A stretch of DNA of 64,000 nucleotides from Pomacea canaliculata (taxonomy: Eukaryota; Mollusca; Gastropoda; Architaenioglossa; Ampullariidae), in the NCBI RefSeq assembly GCF_003073045.1, contig NC_037592.1, forward strand, positions 5,507,924 through 5,571,923. The letters are read 5' to 3'. This document shows positions 1-13,100 of this stretch, one piece after another; position 1 is the first letter of the stretch; each line of letters opens with the position of its first letter. The position numbers and the translations under genes were made by a program. The notes beneath the pieces are model-generated. The model saw only the letters and a program-made list of their open reading frames with translations, was not told the DNA's origin and did not search any database.

Positions 1-3000
1 TGACTGGAAAATATTACTTAAATGTTACACAGTAAGTTGAATATTGCTCATTATGGTCTGGTTTTTTTATGTTCTGTCCATAGGCTGACCAGATATGCTA
101 TGCAGTGCTCTGTCTTTTCTCGTACATTGCCGCTGGTATGGAGCAACGCAAACAGTCATGACTTGATCATGTCAGCCACACGCTAGCCTCATCCTGCAGA
201 TAGGGTTCATGAAAGAGTTGGTAAGGAGAGGTGAAGAACTCGTTTCAGGATAATCACCAACTTCTTTCCACTGGCAACCCTGCTTCTTCAGTTGGCATTT
301 CCTGTGTACTTAGCTATTGGGAATGGATGTACTCTGCTAACATTGTTCTACCTTAAGTGCTCACCCTTAATTAAGATCTTGCTCATTGGTTTAGGGGAAG
401 AGAGTTAAAGGCCAGAGCTGTAAAATGATGAATATGTTACACATTGCAAATAAGACACAGTATTAGACTCCGACATATCGAGAAAGTTGTAAAAAAAAAA
501 GTCTTCAGTGCCAAAAGAATGGTGAACAGAAGCAGGTTTTTTCCCTTACATCAAATTTCTTACCTTTTGACAAAGCTGTGATTGAGAGTTTTATCTTGCA
601 GTTATTACAAGATAGTGGAGAAAGAACTAAAGTAAATGTCAGTTATGCAAATGTTTCGACAAATGCAAGATCTTTGAATGTAGGTTCGGTAGCAAGCTGA
701 AACATTTTTGGCAGTGCGGTTTCTTGTCTGCATCCCACTGTGGAAGGTATTAGAGCACAGTGACAAGGAAAAAATGTAAAGTCTTCGCTGCTTGTGTAAC
801 ACTTTCGCAATACTTTGGCTGTGCCAGTTTATGTTGGTAACCTGGTGGTGTTTTGTTGTAGGGCCCAGTTTTCATATACACATGTATATCTCCAGATTCA
901 TCTGGGTCAGATAATATATTGAAAGTCTCATTTTTGTGCTCAGAATGCTGGAAAGAAGAAAGAATTTTGAAACAGTCATCAGGCTGAAGTTTTGGAGATG
1001 GAAGAAAAAAAAAAAAAACAGCAAAACTTAAAATAAATGAAAAAATGCAGCTATTCTTAATATGCCAATGGTCTATATCTCACCTACAAAACCCCTTGTC
1101 ATAGGGCTTGGAAATCATTGTTCCTTTCCAGAAGGTCAAAAACAGATGTGAAAATAAATAAGAGAAGACAAGATCTCTGCTAAGTAACAAAACACCACTG
1201 GCTTTACTTTGGTAAATGGCTGATCTCTTATCCCCTAAGTGTCCTAAGGACTTGTTCTTGTCTTTACAGGTTTCTGGAAAATGATATGGTGCTTCAATGT
1301 GAATTTCTTTTCTTATAAAAGATTTATTCTTTTCGCTACTTATTCAAAAAGACAGAACAGACTATCGGAAGTCTCGTCTTCCATGTGCAGTATATTTCTG
1401 TGAACCTTTGCCATCAGCTATGGCAATGATAATATGGCACTTCTAGTAAACCCACTATTACACAAATTATTGTACAGTTACCACATAAAGAGTGGTTTCC
1501 AGATAAGAGATATGGCTATTTATTTTTGTTTAACTGCTGAATATACACATATTTATTTATCTAAAGTTCTATTCTTACAATGCCTGGATGTTAACAAATT
1601 AAAAATTATATAATGCAAATCCCAGGCATTGAATGTATGGCATTTTGTTCATGCATATTGTTTTTCTGCATCAGATTCATCTTGAATTCATTAAGAAAGT
1701 GAATAAGCTTACATGAATGCTCCATTTATTGCTTTCATTTGGAGTGCTTGCATGGGAGAGTGTAGGTGTGTACATGCATCAGGCAGAAAGAAAAGAAACA
1801 TTCTGAATCTTCTATTTGAATGTAGACTTCTGGTTACAGAAACCTGTATCATAAAGTGATACTTTTGTAGCAAAAAGTTTGGATTTATGCCTTTATGCAT
1901 GTGCAGTGCATATACACTCATGCCAAAGAGAGAGAGAAGAAGGTATGCTTGTTATGGGGTGACAGGTACTTGTGACTGTGAGCATATTTGCTGTATCCAT
2001 GCCCATGGTCAATGTGAGCATATTTGCTGTGTCCAATCATATGTACCTCACATCTTGCTTGGACATGCTGTCAGCCATCTGGATTTGAATTGTGCATCTG
2101 TGCTTTGAATACATACAAAGTACTAAAATGTTATTTACAACATTGGTCATGTATAGATGTCTTGACCGTGAATTTCTGTTTGTGCCCTGCCTTGGTATAT
2201 GTGTAAAGCCTGGACTAGACTGGATGAATTTGTATTCATCAGGTTTTGATTTTTGTGTGAGGGGAGGGGGAGGGTTGTAACAAACACTGTTATGTCCTAT
2301 CCTGTAGCTTTTTTAAAATTGTGAAGAATAGTGTGTTCCTAAGCTGGCTTGCCAGTTATTACCCTCCCCCTGATCCTCTAATGTTTGCAGCCTGTAATAC
2401 TGTGATTTGTGTAAAGCATTAGTACAGTAGTAGTAGATTTCACTGCAGCCTTCTTTTAAAATTAGGATGTAGACAGTTTTCTTAAATCTGCTGTGTTGGA
2501 GTATCTGAAGTTAGCAACCCACATGATGTAGCTCATGCCATTTTCTGTACTGTAATGGGTTTTTTTCAGTCTGGTGGTGTCTAATGATTACAGAAATTCA
2601 CATCTGTGCAATAAAATATTTATCACTTTTTTTGAAATATGACTTTTTATAAAATTCAAATCTAGCCAATCATATAAAACTATTGCAGAAGAAAACTACC
2701 AGTTGAAAAGATGTCAGAATAATGTAAGACACTGAATAATGTGATAGGGGTCTGTAGTAAGAACGCAAAAAATATTAAACATGGTTGGTAACCTTTTGTG
2801 CTTGAAATAATATTTTGCATGACTACTTAAGAAGGTCTTTGTGGCATTAATAGCAAAAATGTCTCAGTATTGTCTTGGAGGGAGGAATTGTAATAATTAT
2901 ATTATTCTTTGTTAGAAAATGTTGTGTTTTGATCACTGAATCTTGACCGACTAGAACACAGAGGATTATTAATGTTGATTCACTTGATTACAAAACTACT

Positions 3001-5395
3001 TAAAAAAATGTCATTGATTGTAAAATTTTGGTTTCTTTTAGTCAAAAAGCGTACAGTTATTGTCTTGTTTTCTATGGGTTATTTCGCTTAAATGATGATA
3101 AATTACTGTGGTCCAATGACCTTAAATGTTTAAGAAATTCAAAGGTAAAAGAGACTTTTTATGTTGTTTTCTTAAAGTAATTGAGATGCTTTTCTACACA
3201 AAGACCAACTGTAGTGGGAATTAACTGGTTTCAAATGTAAAAACATTTGTTTTTTATTTTTTCTGCCTTATTTTAATTTCAGTACTTTCCCAAAGCATGA
3301 AATCATAAATGTTATTTTATTTGATTGATTAGAATATGTCGCTAACATAATAAAAAAAAACAAAAAACACACAAAAATAGTGGCAGTTTGTAAACAATTG
3401 ATGTCTTAATTAAGATTTTTTCAACTCTTTGCTCTTTCGCGAATGCCATAAATAATAAATAGTTCAAACTACTAAAAGAATTTGTTAGCTTCTCTGCAAT
3501 TGAATTACTGAATATGAAGACATTCCTATTTGATGGGTGCATTTCAGTTTTATAAAGCTTTGGAATATACTTTTCTTTTGGAAAGAAGTATTTAGTTTTC
3601 AGGTGACTTGAATGCAACAAGAAAAAGATTTTATTTGAAACTGAAGTTGGGTGAATAAAAAAAAAAAGATGAAATACACGAGATCTTGAAGATCTACAGT
3701 GCAAAATGTTCATATGACTGGGCATAGCTCTGGAAAAAATATTTCCTAAAATCTAAATAAAGGAAAAAAAATGTTCAAAATGTAAAAGCAAGCACCATCA
3801 GACAGAAAAAGGTAAAACATATGATGTCACAATTGCACACCCCTAATTAACATATATTTGGTCCCAGCTCTCCCACTGACAATGTAAGTGTAGTCATATC
3901 TGTTTTGTGGGGTTTTTTTCAAACTTCTTTCTGTGCAATGTAATGTTTGTAGGCCTTATCTCAAGAACAGAGGGTATTCTTTACTTGGATTTGTGAAAAT
4001 ATGCTATCTTGTACAGAGCTCTGCCCAGTCATTGCAGTAATTACCGCTGTAGCAAACCTCAATGTTAACACCTTTTTGTCATGTTTTCAATTTTAGTTAT
4101 CCTTTTCAGTATATCAATGCTTACATAAACAATGGAAAAACTCTGTATATCTTTGTTCACTGTTCATTTTTCCTGTTTTGAGAAGGTTGAGTACGCTATT
4201 TGTGGTTCATTTTGTGTTTCCAGGTGTGCAGAACAAACACACACAAAAAAGAATGTGTTAACCACCGACAGACTTGCTGAATCAGGTTTAATTTAGAGGC
4301 TGTTTCCATTATCTTTCACTGTGACCAAAGGAAGGTGCATCAGAGCTGTAAAAAATCTCTTCAGCTTTAAAATGCTATGTGTATGAAAATCTTTTTGTGA
4401 TGGTTGTCTTGTAAAGCCACAGACCTCCATGATTCACTGCGTGGTTTATGGTAGTTTTAGTGTGACTTTTTGTTACTTCTATTTCTTCAGAAACTTCACC
4501 AAATGCGTTTCCCTTGTCCTTTTACCAAGTAGTTCAGATGGCTCCTTACATGGTAGGAAATAGCTAAAAATCTTTACAGTTTGTTCTTCAATTAGGCTTC
4601 ATTCATGCCACACCAGTATGCAAAAATCCTGAACCACAGAAGATGTAAGGGACAGATACAACTGCTGTTGCATTTAACACCCAGTGGGAGATGATGATAT
4701 AAATGTGTGATAAATAAAACTCGCAAAGTACTTTTACAATCTAATTTAATGTTTGGGTCCAGTGCTCTTAGAGGTTTATTTGGTTCCAAGGTCACCCCAT
4801 TAGAAATTATAAGCCACCCATTAATAATCCTTTAGTCCTCTGCCTTCTATATATTGTTTTCTTATTTTGCATGATGACCATTACATTTTTGCTTGAGTGT
4901 TACAATTAGTCTGCATGTTTCTGGGAATGTAGACATCTTTATAGGAAATGTAAACTTGCCTCTTTCTACAAATAAATTTTGACTAGAAAGACTTGCGTTA
5001 TTGATGGTGAAGGCAGGTTACATTGGTGTGCTTGCTGAGAATGACCTTTTTTTACTTGTAATGATTCCTTATAAATATATTACATTTGCTATGTATTTTT
5101 AAAAACATATTTTAAAGTCTGTCTGAATTTTAAAAAATCATGAAAGGGAATGAAGTTTCCAACAGTTTCTCCAGAAAAATCTTCAACTTTGTAGTTGACA
5201 ATTTAACGAAATATGGATATAGATTTGTTTTTTAATTTTATCACCCCGAGCTGAGAGTGAGTTGAGGGTCTGTAATTGGAATGAGAACACATTAAACCCT
5301 GTAACAGGGATCTCTTGGATGACTGTTAAGGTAGAAAAATGCATCATCCTCAAATTAGTGACGCTCATGAATGGATCACTTTGAAGAAATAAGAG
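1..5395. other. AT-rich flank without a supported gene
   Basis: This stretch is AT-rich, with many short homopolymer runs of A and T, and all open frames are short and lack recognisable protein motifs. AATAAA-type signals occur around 2613, 3770 and 4975, so part of it could be the 3' untranslated region of a gene to the left, but no coding exon is visible to support that. No RNA gene was recognised. I see nothing else that I can name. Confidence 0.5.
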
Positions 5396-5404
5396 TGTTC
5401 AAAA

Positions 5405-5590
5405 CAGGTCCTTAAACCCGAAAATTGGCACGTGGAATGGGACCTTGATTCAAAGTACTTTGTTGATTTTTGGAACACGAGGTTTTAGCATAGTATACAT
5501 GCTTGGCAGCTAAACCAATTTAAGTCGATAACCAGCGACATCAGGAAGGCAGCGAAAGAAAACTGGATCGAGGAGCCCTGATGTGTAGCT
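5405..5590 (+). mobile_element. Possible degraded LINE (non-LTR retrotransposon) remnant
   Basis: Around 5412-5440 one frame reads KIGTWN, the usual opening of LINE apurinic endonuclease domains (family consensus GTWNVRTL). Around 5520-5575 another frame reads IRKAAKENWIEE, which resembles the linker between endonuclease and reverse transcriptase in the same type of element. Base composition here is less AT-rich than the flank. The pieces are in different frames and much of the element would be missing, so this is only a weak call. Confidence 0.3.
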
Positions 5591-7114
5591 CACCTAAAGG
5601 TCTTTGTGGAGAACCAATGATCTTACTGGCACTCTTGACCACCTTCGTCAAACAAGCTTTATCTTTGACAGAAAGAACGCCAAACCACATCGTTATATTA
5701 TCAACCGAAAACAGACCTAAAAACCCTCCAAAGTAATCAGATTATGTCCAGTGACCTTGTCGATTTGCTAGTCCTACTTAAGGAGTGTACATGTGTACCG
5801 ACCCAGGTACACGTGCATGGCACTTACAGCAACTCTAGAATCTTATAAAGGTTGGAGACTGGGTGGAAGTGAGCCAGGGGCGATACGAAGTGATGCAGCG
5901 AGTAGACGAGAGTGATAGTACTGGACAGAACGATCGAGTCCATCGGAATTACGGGATTTTTTTTAAAACTGAGATGAAGACAATCAATAGAGGCACAATA
6001 AAAAAGTCACGCACTGATAACAGCTAGCTAGTGTAGTTCGGTTTCGATGTCAGAGTTCAAAGATCTAAAAGTCACTGCCAGAGCGTGAAAAAATGGCACA
6101 ATTATACCTCCGAGGATCTCTGAAAAGGACAGAAAACTGCAGGATAAATATATAAGAGGTGTTATACGCCAGCCGCGATAATTGCCATGCAGTAGGTTTA
6201 AGTGATAAACACAAGATTCACATCTGCATTACTGTACAAGTTTGATAATCACACACGCATACACAGTATTTATAGGCTCTCTGAAAACATATAAGTTTAA
6301 CGCCATTTTCAAAAAAGTAGAAAGAAAAAAAAAAGGAGTGAACTAGCAAGGAAAAGACTTGATTAACCTCATTTGGTTCAAACCGTTCTCAAACGGCCTA
6401 ATGTGGCCTAGCTTTAGTCGCAACACCCAAACACGTGTGGAAATACAGCAAACAGACAGCATCGTTGTTCGTTCTTTAACTTGTGATCAGTAACATTTAC
6501 CTCCGGTTGTGTAAAGCCTAAAGGATTTTATTCGGTAATTTTTTAACAAGTAAGTCAAGATGTTCCGTAATATTGCATAAGTTAATAATGGATAGTAAAA
6601 ATGCGACCATCTTTTCGCTTTGCTGTGTCGGTGTTGTGCTTCTGGTGTACCTAGACCCAACGACAAACCGTGCGTGCGTGAGAGAAAGAAAAGAAAGCGA
6701 GACAGAAAGGTGCAATGGATTATGATGCTAACGACCAGCAGTGATACTTCCTTTACCATAGTGTTAAATTAAAGCATATAACATTGTTTACAAGGTAAGG
6801 TTCTTTTTGCCCTGAATGAACAAGATTAACTGTCCAGCGCTAGGTTTCAACATTAGGTATGAGCAAAAGATCTTGCAGAACACACTAGAAGACTCATACT
6901 CAAAGACTTGTATTCGAAACATTCCGCTGAAGAGAACTATCGAAATATCCATCACAGTCACCTTGAGGATTTATTATAGTTCTGTCAGTTATCATTTACT
7001 TATTTTCAATGTTAGTCTCTTAAGACGAAAGTCTGTTGAAATCGTTTCTTTTCAGAAAGGCTTCTAGCAACTCACTTTCCTGATAAATTCCATATATGAA
7101 GACAGCCCTTAGCC
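5591..7114. other. Upstream region of NAT10
   Basis: This interval precedes the NAT10 start codon and should contain its promoter and 5' untranslated region, but no TATA box or first non-coding exon can be assigned with confidence. The codon context at the start is GCCATGG, a near-ideal Kozak sequence. Open frames here are short and unremarkable. Confidence 0.35.
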
Positions 7115-10100
7115 ATGGTGAAGAAAAAAATTGATAATCGAATCCGTATTCTCATTGAAAATGGAGTGGCCACAAAACACAGGTCCATGTTTGTGGTGGT
7201 TGGGGATCATGGTAGGGATCAGGTAAGCATTACCTCAGTCATGTGTTGTGTGTTTGTTTTAATGAAATACTCAGGAATGTGCACTAAATGCACATGAAGG
7301 CTGAAATCTCATGCAAAATTGAATGGCCATTTCTGATAACAACAATGGATAAAAGTGATATTTATAGATCTGGCACTTTTTGTTATTGCCATTGAATGAA
7401 CCAACAGATCGTGTAGAAGTTATAAGCTTAATATAGAAGTCTATGCATATTGTTTACAGTTGTATTTATTAAGTAATATGAAAGTTTTGTGCAGTGGTGC
7501 CCAACCTTTTCTCGCCTGAGGGCTGAACTGGGCCAGAACATGGCAGTTTTGCCAAAATCATGATGTTAAAAATGAAATGTTGTGTCTGGTTGAAATGAGT
7601 GGTCCTGATGAAACACCTATGTGGGCTGTAGGTTAGGTACCTCTGGCTTAGTGCTTACATTAACAGTTAAGTCTCAAAACTTGGGGTGCTCAGTTTGTAG
7701 AACTCTCAAAAAGGGGTTAATACTTTAGTATTAGGGGAAAAAAATCATGCTTAATTCACTATATGCGTTTGTTTAAAATATCAGGTTCCTAAGATAATGG
7801 AAAGTTTAAACTTGTTGATATTTAAATATTTGACCAAATTATATCTTACATTTTAATTGATATATGTTTGCATCATTTGATTTTGGTTCATAATATAGGT
7901 GGTTATTCTTCATCACATGCTGTCCAAAGCAGCTGTAAAGGCACGACCTTCTGTCCTGTGGTGTTACAAAAAAGAACTTGGCTTTAGCAGGTGTGTATAT
8001 TATAATTGCAATCTTAGCAAATATTTTTGCAGGGGTGTTAGTGCAGATATTTCGTGGTTGCAGAGTTTTTCTTGTTTATAAATGTAGACTTTGCTTATGT
8101 TCCTTTTTACTTATTTACCAGGTCAAGTGAATTGCTGGATGTAATGATACATTTTTACTTTTTTTTCTTTCTACAAATTTCTCTCATCTGAAGTTTATTT
8201 TCAAAGACTTATGTTTCACTTTATGCAGCCATCGGAAGAAACGGATGCGGCAGATTACCAAAAAAATAAAAAGTGGACGCATAGATGTAAATGAAGACGA
8301 CACATTTGAGCTTTTTATAGCTGCAACTAACATTCGATACTGCTACTATGCAGAGACACATAAGATTCTTGGAAACACTTACGGCATGTGCATTCTACAG
8401 GTAATGTCTCCTACTGTGTTGTTCAGGCCAGGATGGTTAACATAAATCAGCTATTAAACATTTTGATGATGTTTACAAAGATAAATTCATATATATATAT
8501 TCATATTAAGACAGTAATGTACTTCTCTTTTAGTCTATGGATGTCCTGCAGTCCTCTAATATTACACATATCCATTTACCTGCTTAGCTTTTTTTTTGTT
8601 GATCCAACTCAAGCCTACATATAGAACTGGATGAGGAGAATGGAGCATATAACTGCACTTATGTGATTGTGTATGGACAATTTGTTTCCCCAGGATTTTG
8701 AAGCTCTCACTCCCAATCTTTTGGCTCGCACCATTGAGACTGTTGAAGGTGGAGGGATTGTGGTAGTGCTGCTGCGATCTATGAGTAGCTTTAAACAGCT
8801 ATATACCATGACTATGGTATGTATATAGAGTATGGGGAGAAAAATATTATGACTAACAGTTATCTCACCAACTGATTGTTTCTTTTTTTGAGGGGGTTGA
8901 AATAAGAGCTATATTCTAATGAAAGAGTGTTGGGTTTAGTTGCCTAACATTGTTATATCACATTTAAAAACCTAAAATCATAGTTTTAAAAAAGTAGCCC
9001 CTATCAAAAACATTACTTGTGTGTGTTGGTTTTTTTTTAAAAATTCCATTCACCATCATCCTACCTGTTATATGCTGTTTATTAAAAATTCTGGATGTCT
9101 AAACTTAAGATACATCTTTTCAGAATGAGGACTTCACTGTGACCCTGTCCTAATTATGAGCACGCGTAATATGTGTCTGTAATTTACTTTGTGTATGAGT
9201 GAGTGTATGTTGTAAAAGTTAGTGTGTCTGTTATATGCGAATGTGGGTGCATGGTTGTTGATGATTTTTGTAAAGTGCTATAAGAAAATCTTTAGAAAGG
9301 TGCTATATAAATCCACATTATTTTTATGTAATTGAAGTAATGTAATCTGCTATTTTACAAATATGTTGCAGGATGTGCATGCTCGGTACAGAACAGAAGC
9401 ACACCAAGATGTAGTAGGGCGATTCAACGAAAGGTATTAGCACTGAACTCATTAGTTTCAGTTTTGGAAAGAACAATTTTTAATTCTACTGTTGAGATTT
9501 TCAATGCTTTAGTCATGTCAGGAAATCTGTGTTTGTAATGTATGTCTAAGCCAAAGTAGCAGCATATCTTAAGTATTTTTTTATATTTATATATGAACAG
9601 AAGTTAGAATTAAGTTGAACAAAATTTTTTTAAATGGAAGTATTTACCCAAAAATTATGCTCTTAAGGTTTCTTCTGTCGCTCACCTCATGTGATACATG
9701 CATGGTCATTGATGATAAGCTCAACATTCTACCTTTGTCTTCAAACATCCTTAACATTCAGCCCATACCACCACGTTCCTTGGTGAGTATGTGAACTAAA
9801 TGTTAAAAAAAAATTTTAAAGAGAAAAAAAATTGTGCATGTGGAAAGGATTTTAATGGCATCTTTGTATAAATTACTGTTTCATGACTTTAGCCTGATCT
9901 TAGCAAGCAAAAGGAAATTACAGTCTCTTCCTAATCTATAAGTGGGAAGAATGGGTCATATTAGATATATTCCGATGTGTTTATGCATGGAAACACACAG
10001 AGACATACTCCGCCACACAAGCATCCACTGAAAAGTAAATGGTTTTGTTTGGATCAATAGGAAGATGGTTTGTCACCAAAGGAACAAGAACTTCAGGAGC

Positions 10101-13100
10101 TAAAATCCTCTTTGCAAGATACTCAGCCTGTGGGTTCCATAGTCAGCAGCTGCAGAACTCTTGACCAGGTAGGTGCACCAGCAAAATATTAAAATGCCTA
10201 CAAAATAAGGTTTAATCTTAGCTTAGTTAAGGGAATGCTTGCTATCATATTCTCTGCATAAAATTCTGCCTTCATGTGATGTGATTCTTAGAATGGAGAT
10301 GCAAGATACATAATACTTATACACATAGCACATGCAGTGGTTCACAATTTTATGGGTTTTGTGAGGAAGTACTAATTAAACTTGAAACAAATGCAGTGGT
10401 TGAAGATATGAAACTACACTGAGATGGTGTATATTTTGTGTTGTGTTCATTAAAAAAAAAAGTCCCTATATCCTTCTTAGGCAGTAGCAGTTCTGAAGTT
10501 TGTGGAAGCCATTTCAGAAAAAACACTACGAAGCACTGTTGTTATGACAGCTGCCAGAGGAAGAGGAAAGTCTGCTGCTTTGGGTTTGGCTATGGCAGCT
10601 TCTGTTGCATTTGGGTAAGAAGTCTTTGTCATCTATAGACTTCTGATTTGTGAAAGGACTAGTTTGTAACTATAAATAGGACTAAATTTAACTACCCTAT
10701 TAAAATGTTATCAAAGCACAAAGCCATTTTTTGTTGGTTGTGTTAAGTTCATTAAACTTTATCTTTTTCAAAAGTATGAGTAAATAACTGTTTTACACAA
10801 TGCAACCCTTAGTACTCTATTTTGATGTGCTAGTACCTTGTAACCTCACATAAAGAAGTTTGTAGTTATGAAAACACCTTGCTTACATGAGCTTGACTTT
10901 CAGTAGTGTCAGGATCGTGGCCATTCTGTTTGTACTCTAATTTTAAGTTAGAAAGTCATCAAGAGCTCAGAATCAATTTCCATCACAGGCTACATGCTGT
11001 TTTTCTTTTCTGTCAGTAATTTTGAGTTAATTTAATATTTTTCTTGATTTTGTGAAATAAACGACATTTACTAGATGTTAATATGTGCTTAATAGTATGT
11101 TACTAGGTGCTTCTGAAGTTCACATAATTTTCTCGGTCAGGTACTCCAACATATTCATCACTGCACCCTCACCCGAAAATTTGAAGACAGTGTTTGATTT
11201 CGTCTTCAAAGGTTTTGATGCCTTGGATTACCAGGTACATAGTAAGAACAGTCAGCCATTAGATAAATTTCTATCTCATAATCCTTTAATAACAGGTATC
11301 GTGCTAGATAATCACAACTTTGAGATGAACTATCTTCCTCATCAACTGACACTATCTGATCACAGGAGCATCTTGATTATGAGATTATTCAGTCAACAAA
11401 TGCTGAGTTCAACAAAGCTGTTGTACGTGTAAATATCTTCAGAGATCATCGTCAGACTATTCAGGTAAGTTTATAGTTTATAACATTCATCACATGTTGA
11501 TAAATTTGCTGTTCATGACATCTGGTCCTTCTCTTTTATGCTAGAATGCTTGTTTACAAAGAGTTTGCAAAGATTACTTTTTTCTGATATTCCTATCGCA
11601 TTTTTAGCCGTAACTTAAATGGTTATCTGTTAATATCTGTGCAGTACATTCATCCCAGTGATAGTCATAAACTGGGGCAGGCGGAGCTCGTGTGTATTGA
11701 TGAAGCAGCTGCCATTCCACTTCCTTTAGTGAAGAATCTCCTGGGTCCATACTTAGTGTTCATGTCTTCAACAATTAATGGGTATTTATGACTTGTTTTG
11801 AGTTTTGCAAATTAATTCTGCCTCATTAAAAAAAACTATCTGTAGCTAAATAGAGCCTGTTAAGCTTGTGAAGAAACAGTTGTGGTGTTGGAATATTTGT
11901 GTAAGGTTTCAAGATTGGTTTTATGGAGGGAAAGGGTTTGTATCTTTACTTTTGTTTTGCAAAAAAGATTAGCAGCTGATTGGCTTTTCGTGGACATATT
12001 ACTGGGCTAGTTTTCATTGTGCTGTACCAGGTGACAGGACTAGGGGGAGTTCACCCTGGCTAGCTACCCTATTCCAGCAGTCTGCTCCATACTTGCCAGC
12101 ATTAACCAATGAACAGGGAGCACACAAAATCAACTTACCCACCCCAAGCTTGTCCCATCTAGCCAGTGAGTTCAGCTGTCCAGTTTTTTTTTGCCCTGCT
12201 TTAACAGCATATGTTGTGTCTTTGCTATATTGTTTGCTGTAAGTTGGTTTAACAGCAACAAGAAGCCTTTCTTGTACCAACTTCTTTCGCTGTCTCTAAT
12301 GTCGGCCATGCTGTTTGCACTCACTGTGCGATGTTTGTTGCTTCTGGTCCAAACACAGATAGATGCAGGTGGTAAGGGACAAATTACTTCAGGAAAATGA
12401 CACCATTGGCACCCTACAGGAGAGCTAAATGGAGTAGGATTGGGAGTAGAGGCTGAGTTAAGTTTGTGTGCCCCTCGCTTATAGATCAATTCTGACCAAT
12501 ATGGAGCAGACAGCTGAAATAAGGTAGCTACTAGGGTAAACTCCATATCATCGGGTTAATACTCAATGAAATTTTATTACCAAAAATAATATTTTAAAAA
12601 ATAATCCCAGTAATTTTTTGGCTTTAGAAATTTATTATTACTATCAGATTGTTTCTTTGTGAGAATTTGAGTTCTATGCATACATAAAAAATGATATACT
12701 TTTCAGATATGAAGGAACTGGTAGATCTCTGTCACTGAAGTTGATTCAGCAGTTGCGGCTGCAATCAGCAACATTTGGTGCTGTTTCTACAGAGGTCAAG
12801 AAAGCAGCCAACATGGCAACCAAAACTGAAAGGACTGTATCTGCATCAGGTAAGATTCCACTTGTAAAAATGTGTCAAGTCTTGTTGACACTTTTTGAAT
12901 GCAGTTAAGACATTGTCTTAGAAGTTAGAATAATATTGGTACTCAGATTAAGAAGTATAAAAAGTTACCTGGATCATCATTTGACTGTTCAAGATGTACC
13001 TTTCTTTTTCCTTTGGCATGTGCCCATTCACAAGTACTGTATCTAATGTTCAGCTGTTTTAGTGCAGATGGGAAACAAAATCATTATCATTTATCCCACT

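Noticed and set aside
840-905. Possible splice acceptor TTGTTGTAG|GGCCC and an exon of an upstream gene
   Set aside because: No coding frame with a known domain follows it.
3342-3725. 127-codon open frame on the minus strand
   Set aside because: It is AT-driven, rich in Phe, Leu and Ser, without domain or transcript context.
12014-12546. Open frames of 88 and 124 codons on the minus strand in a NAT10 intron
   Set aside because: They lie inside the fold-back element and have no protein similarity that I recognise.
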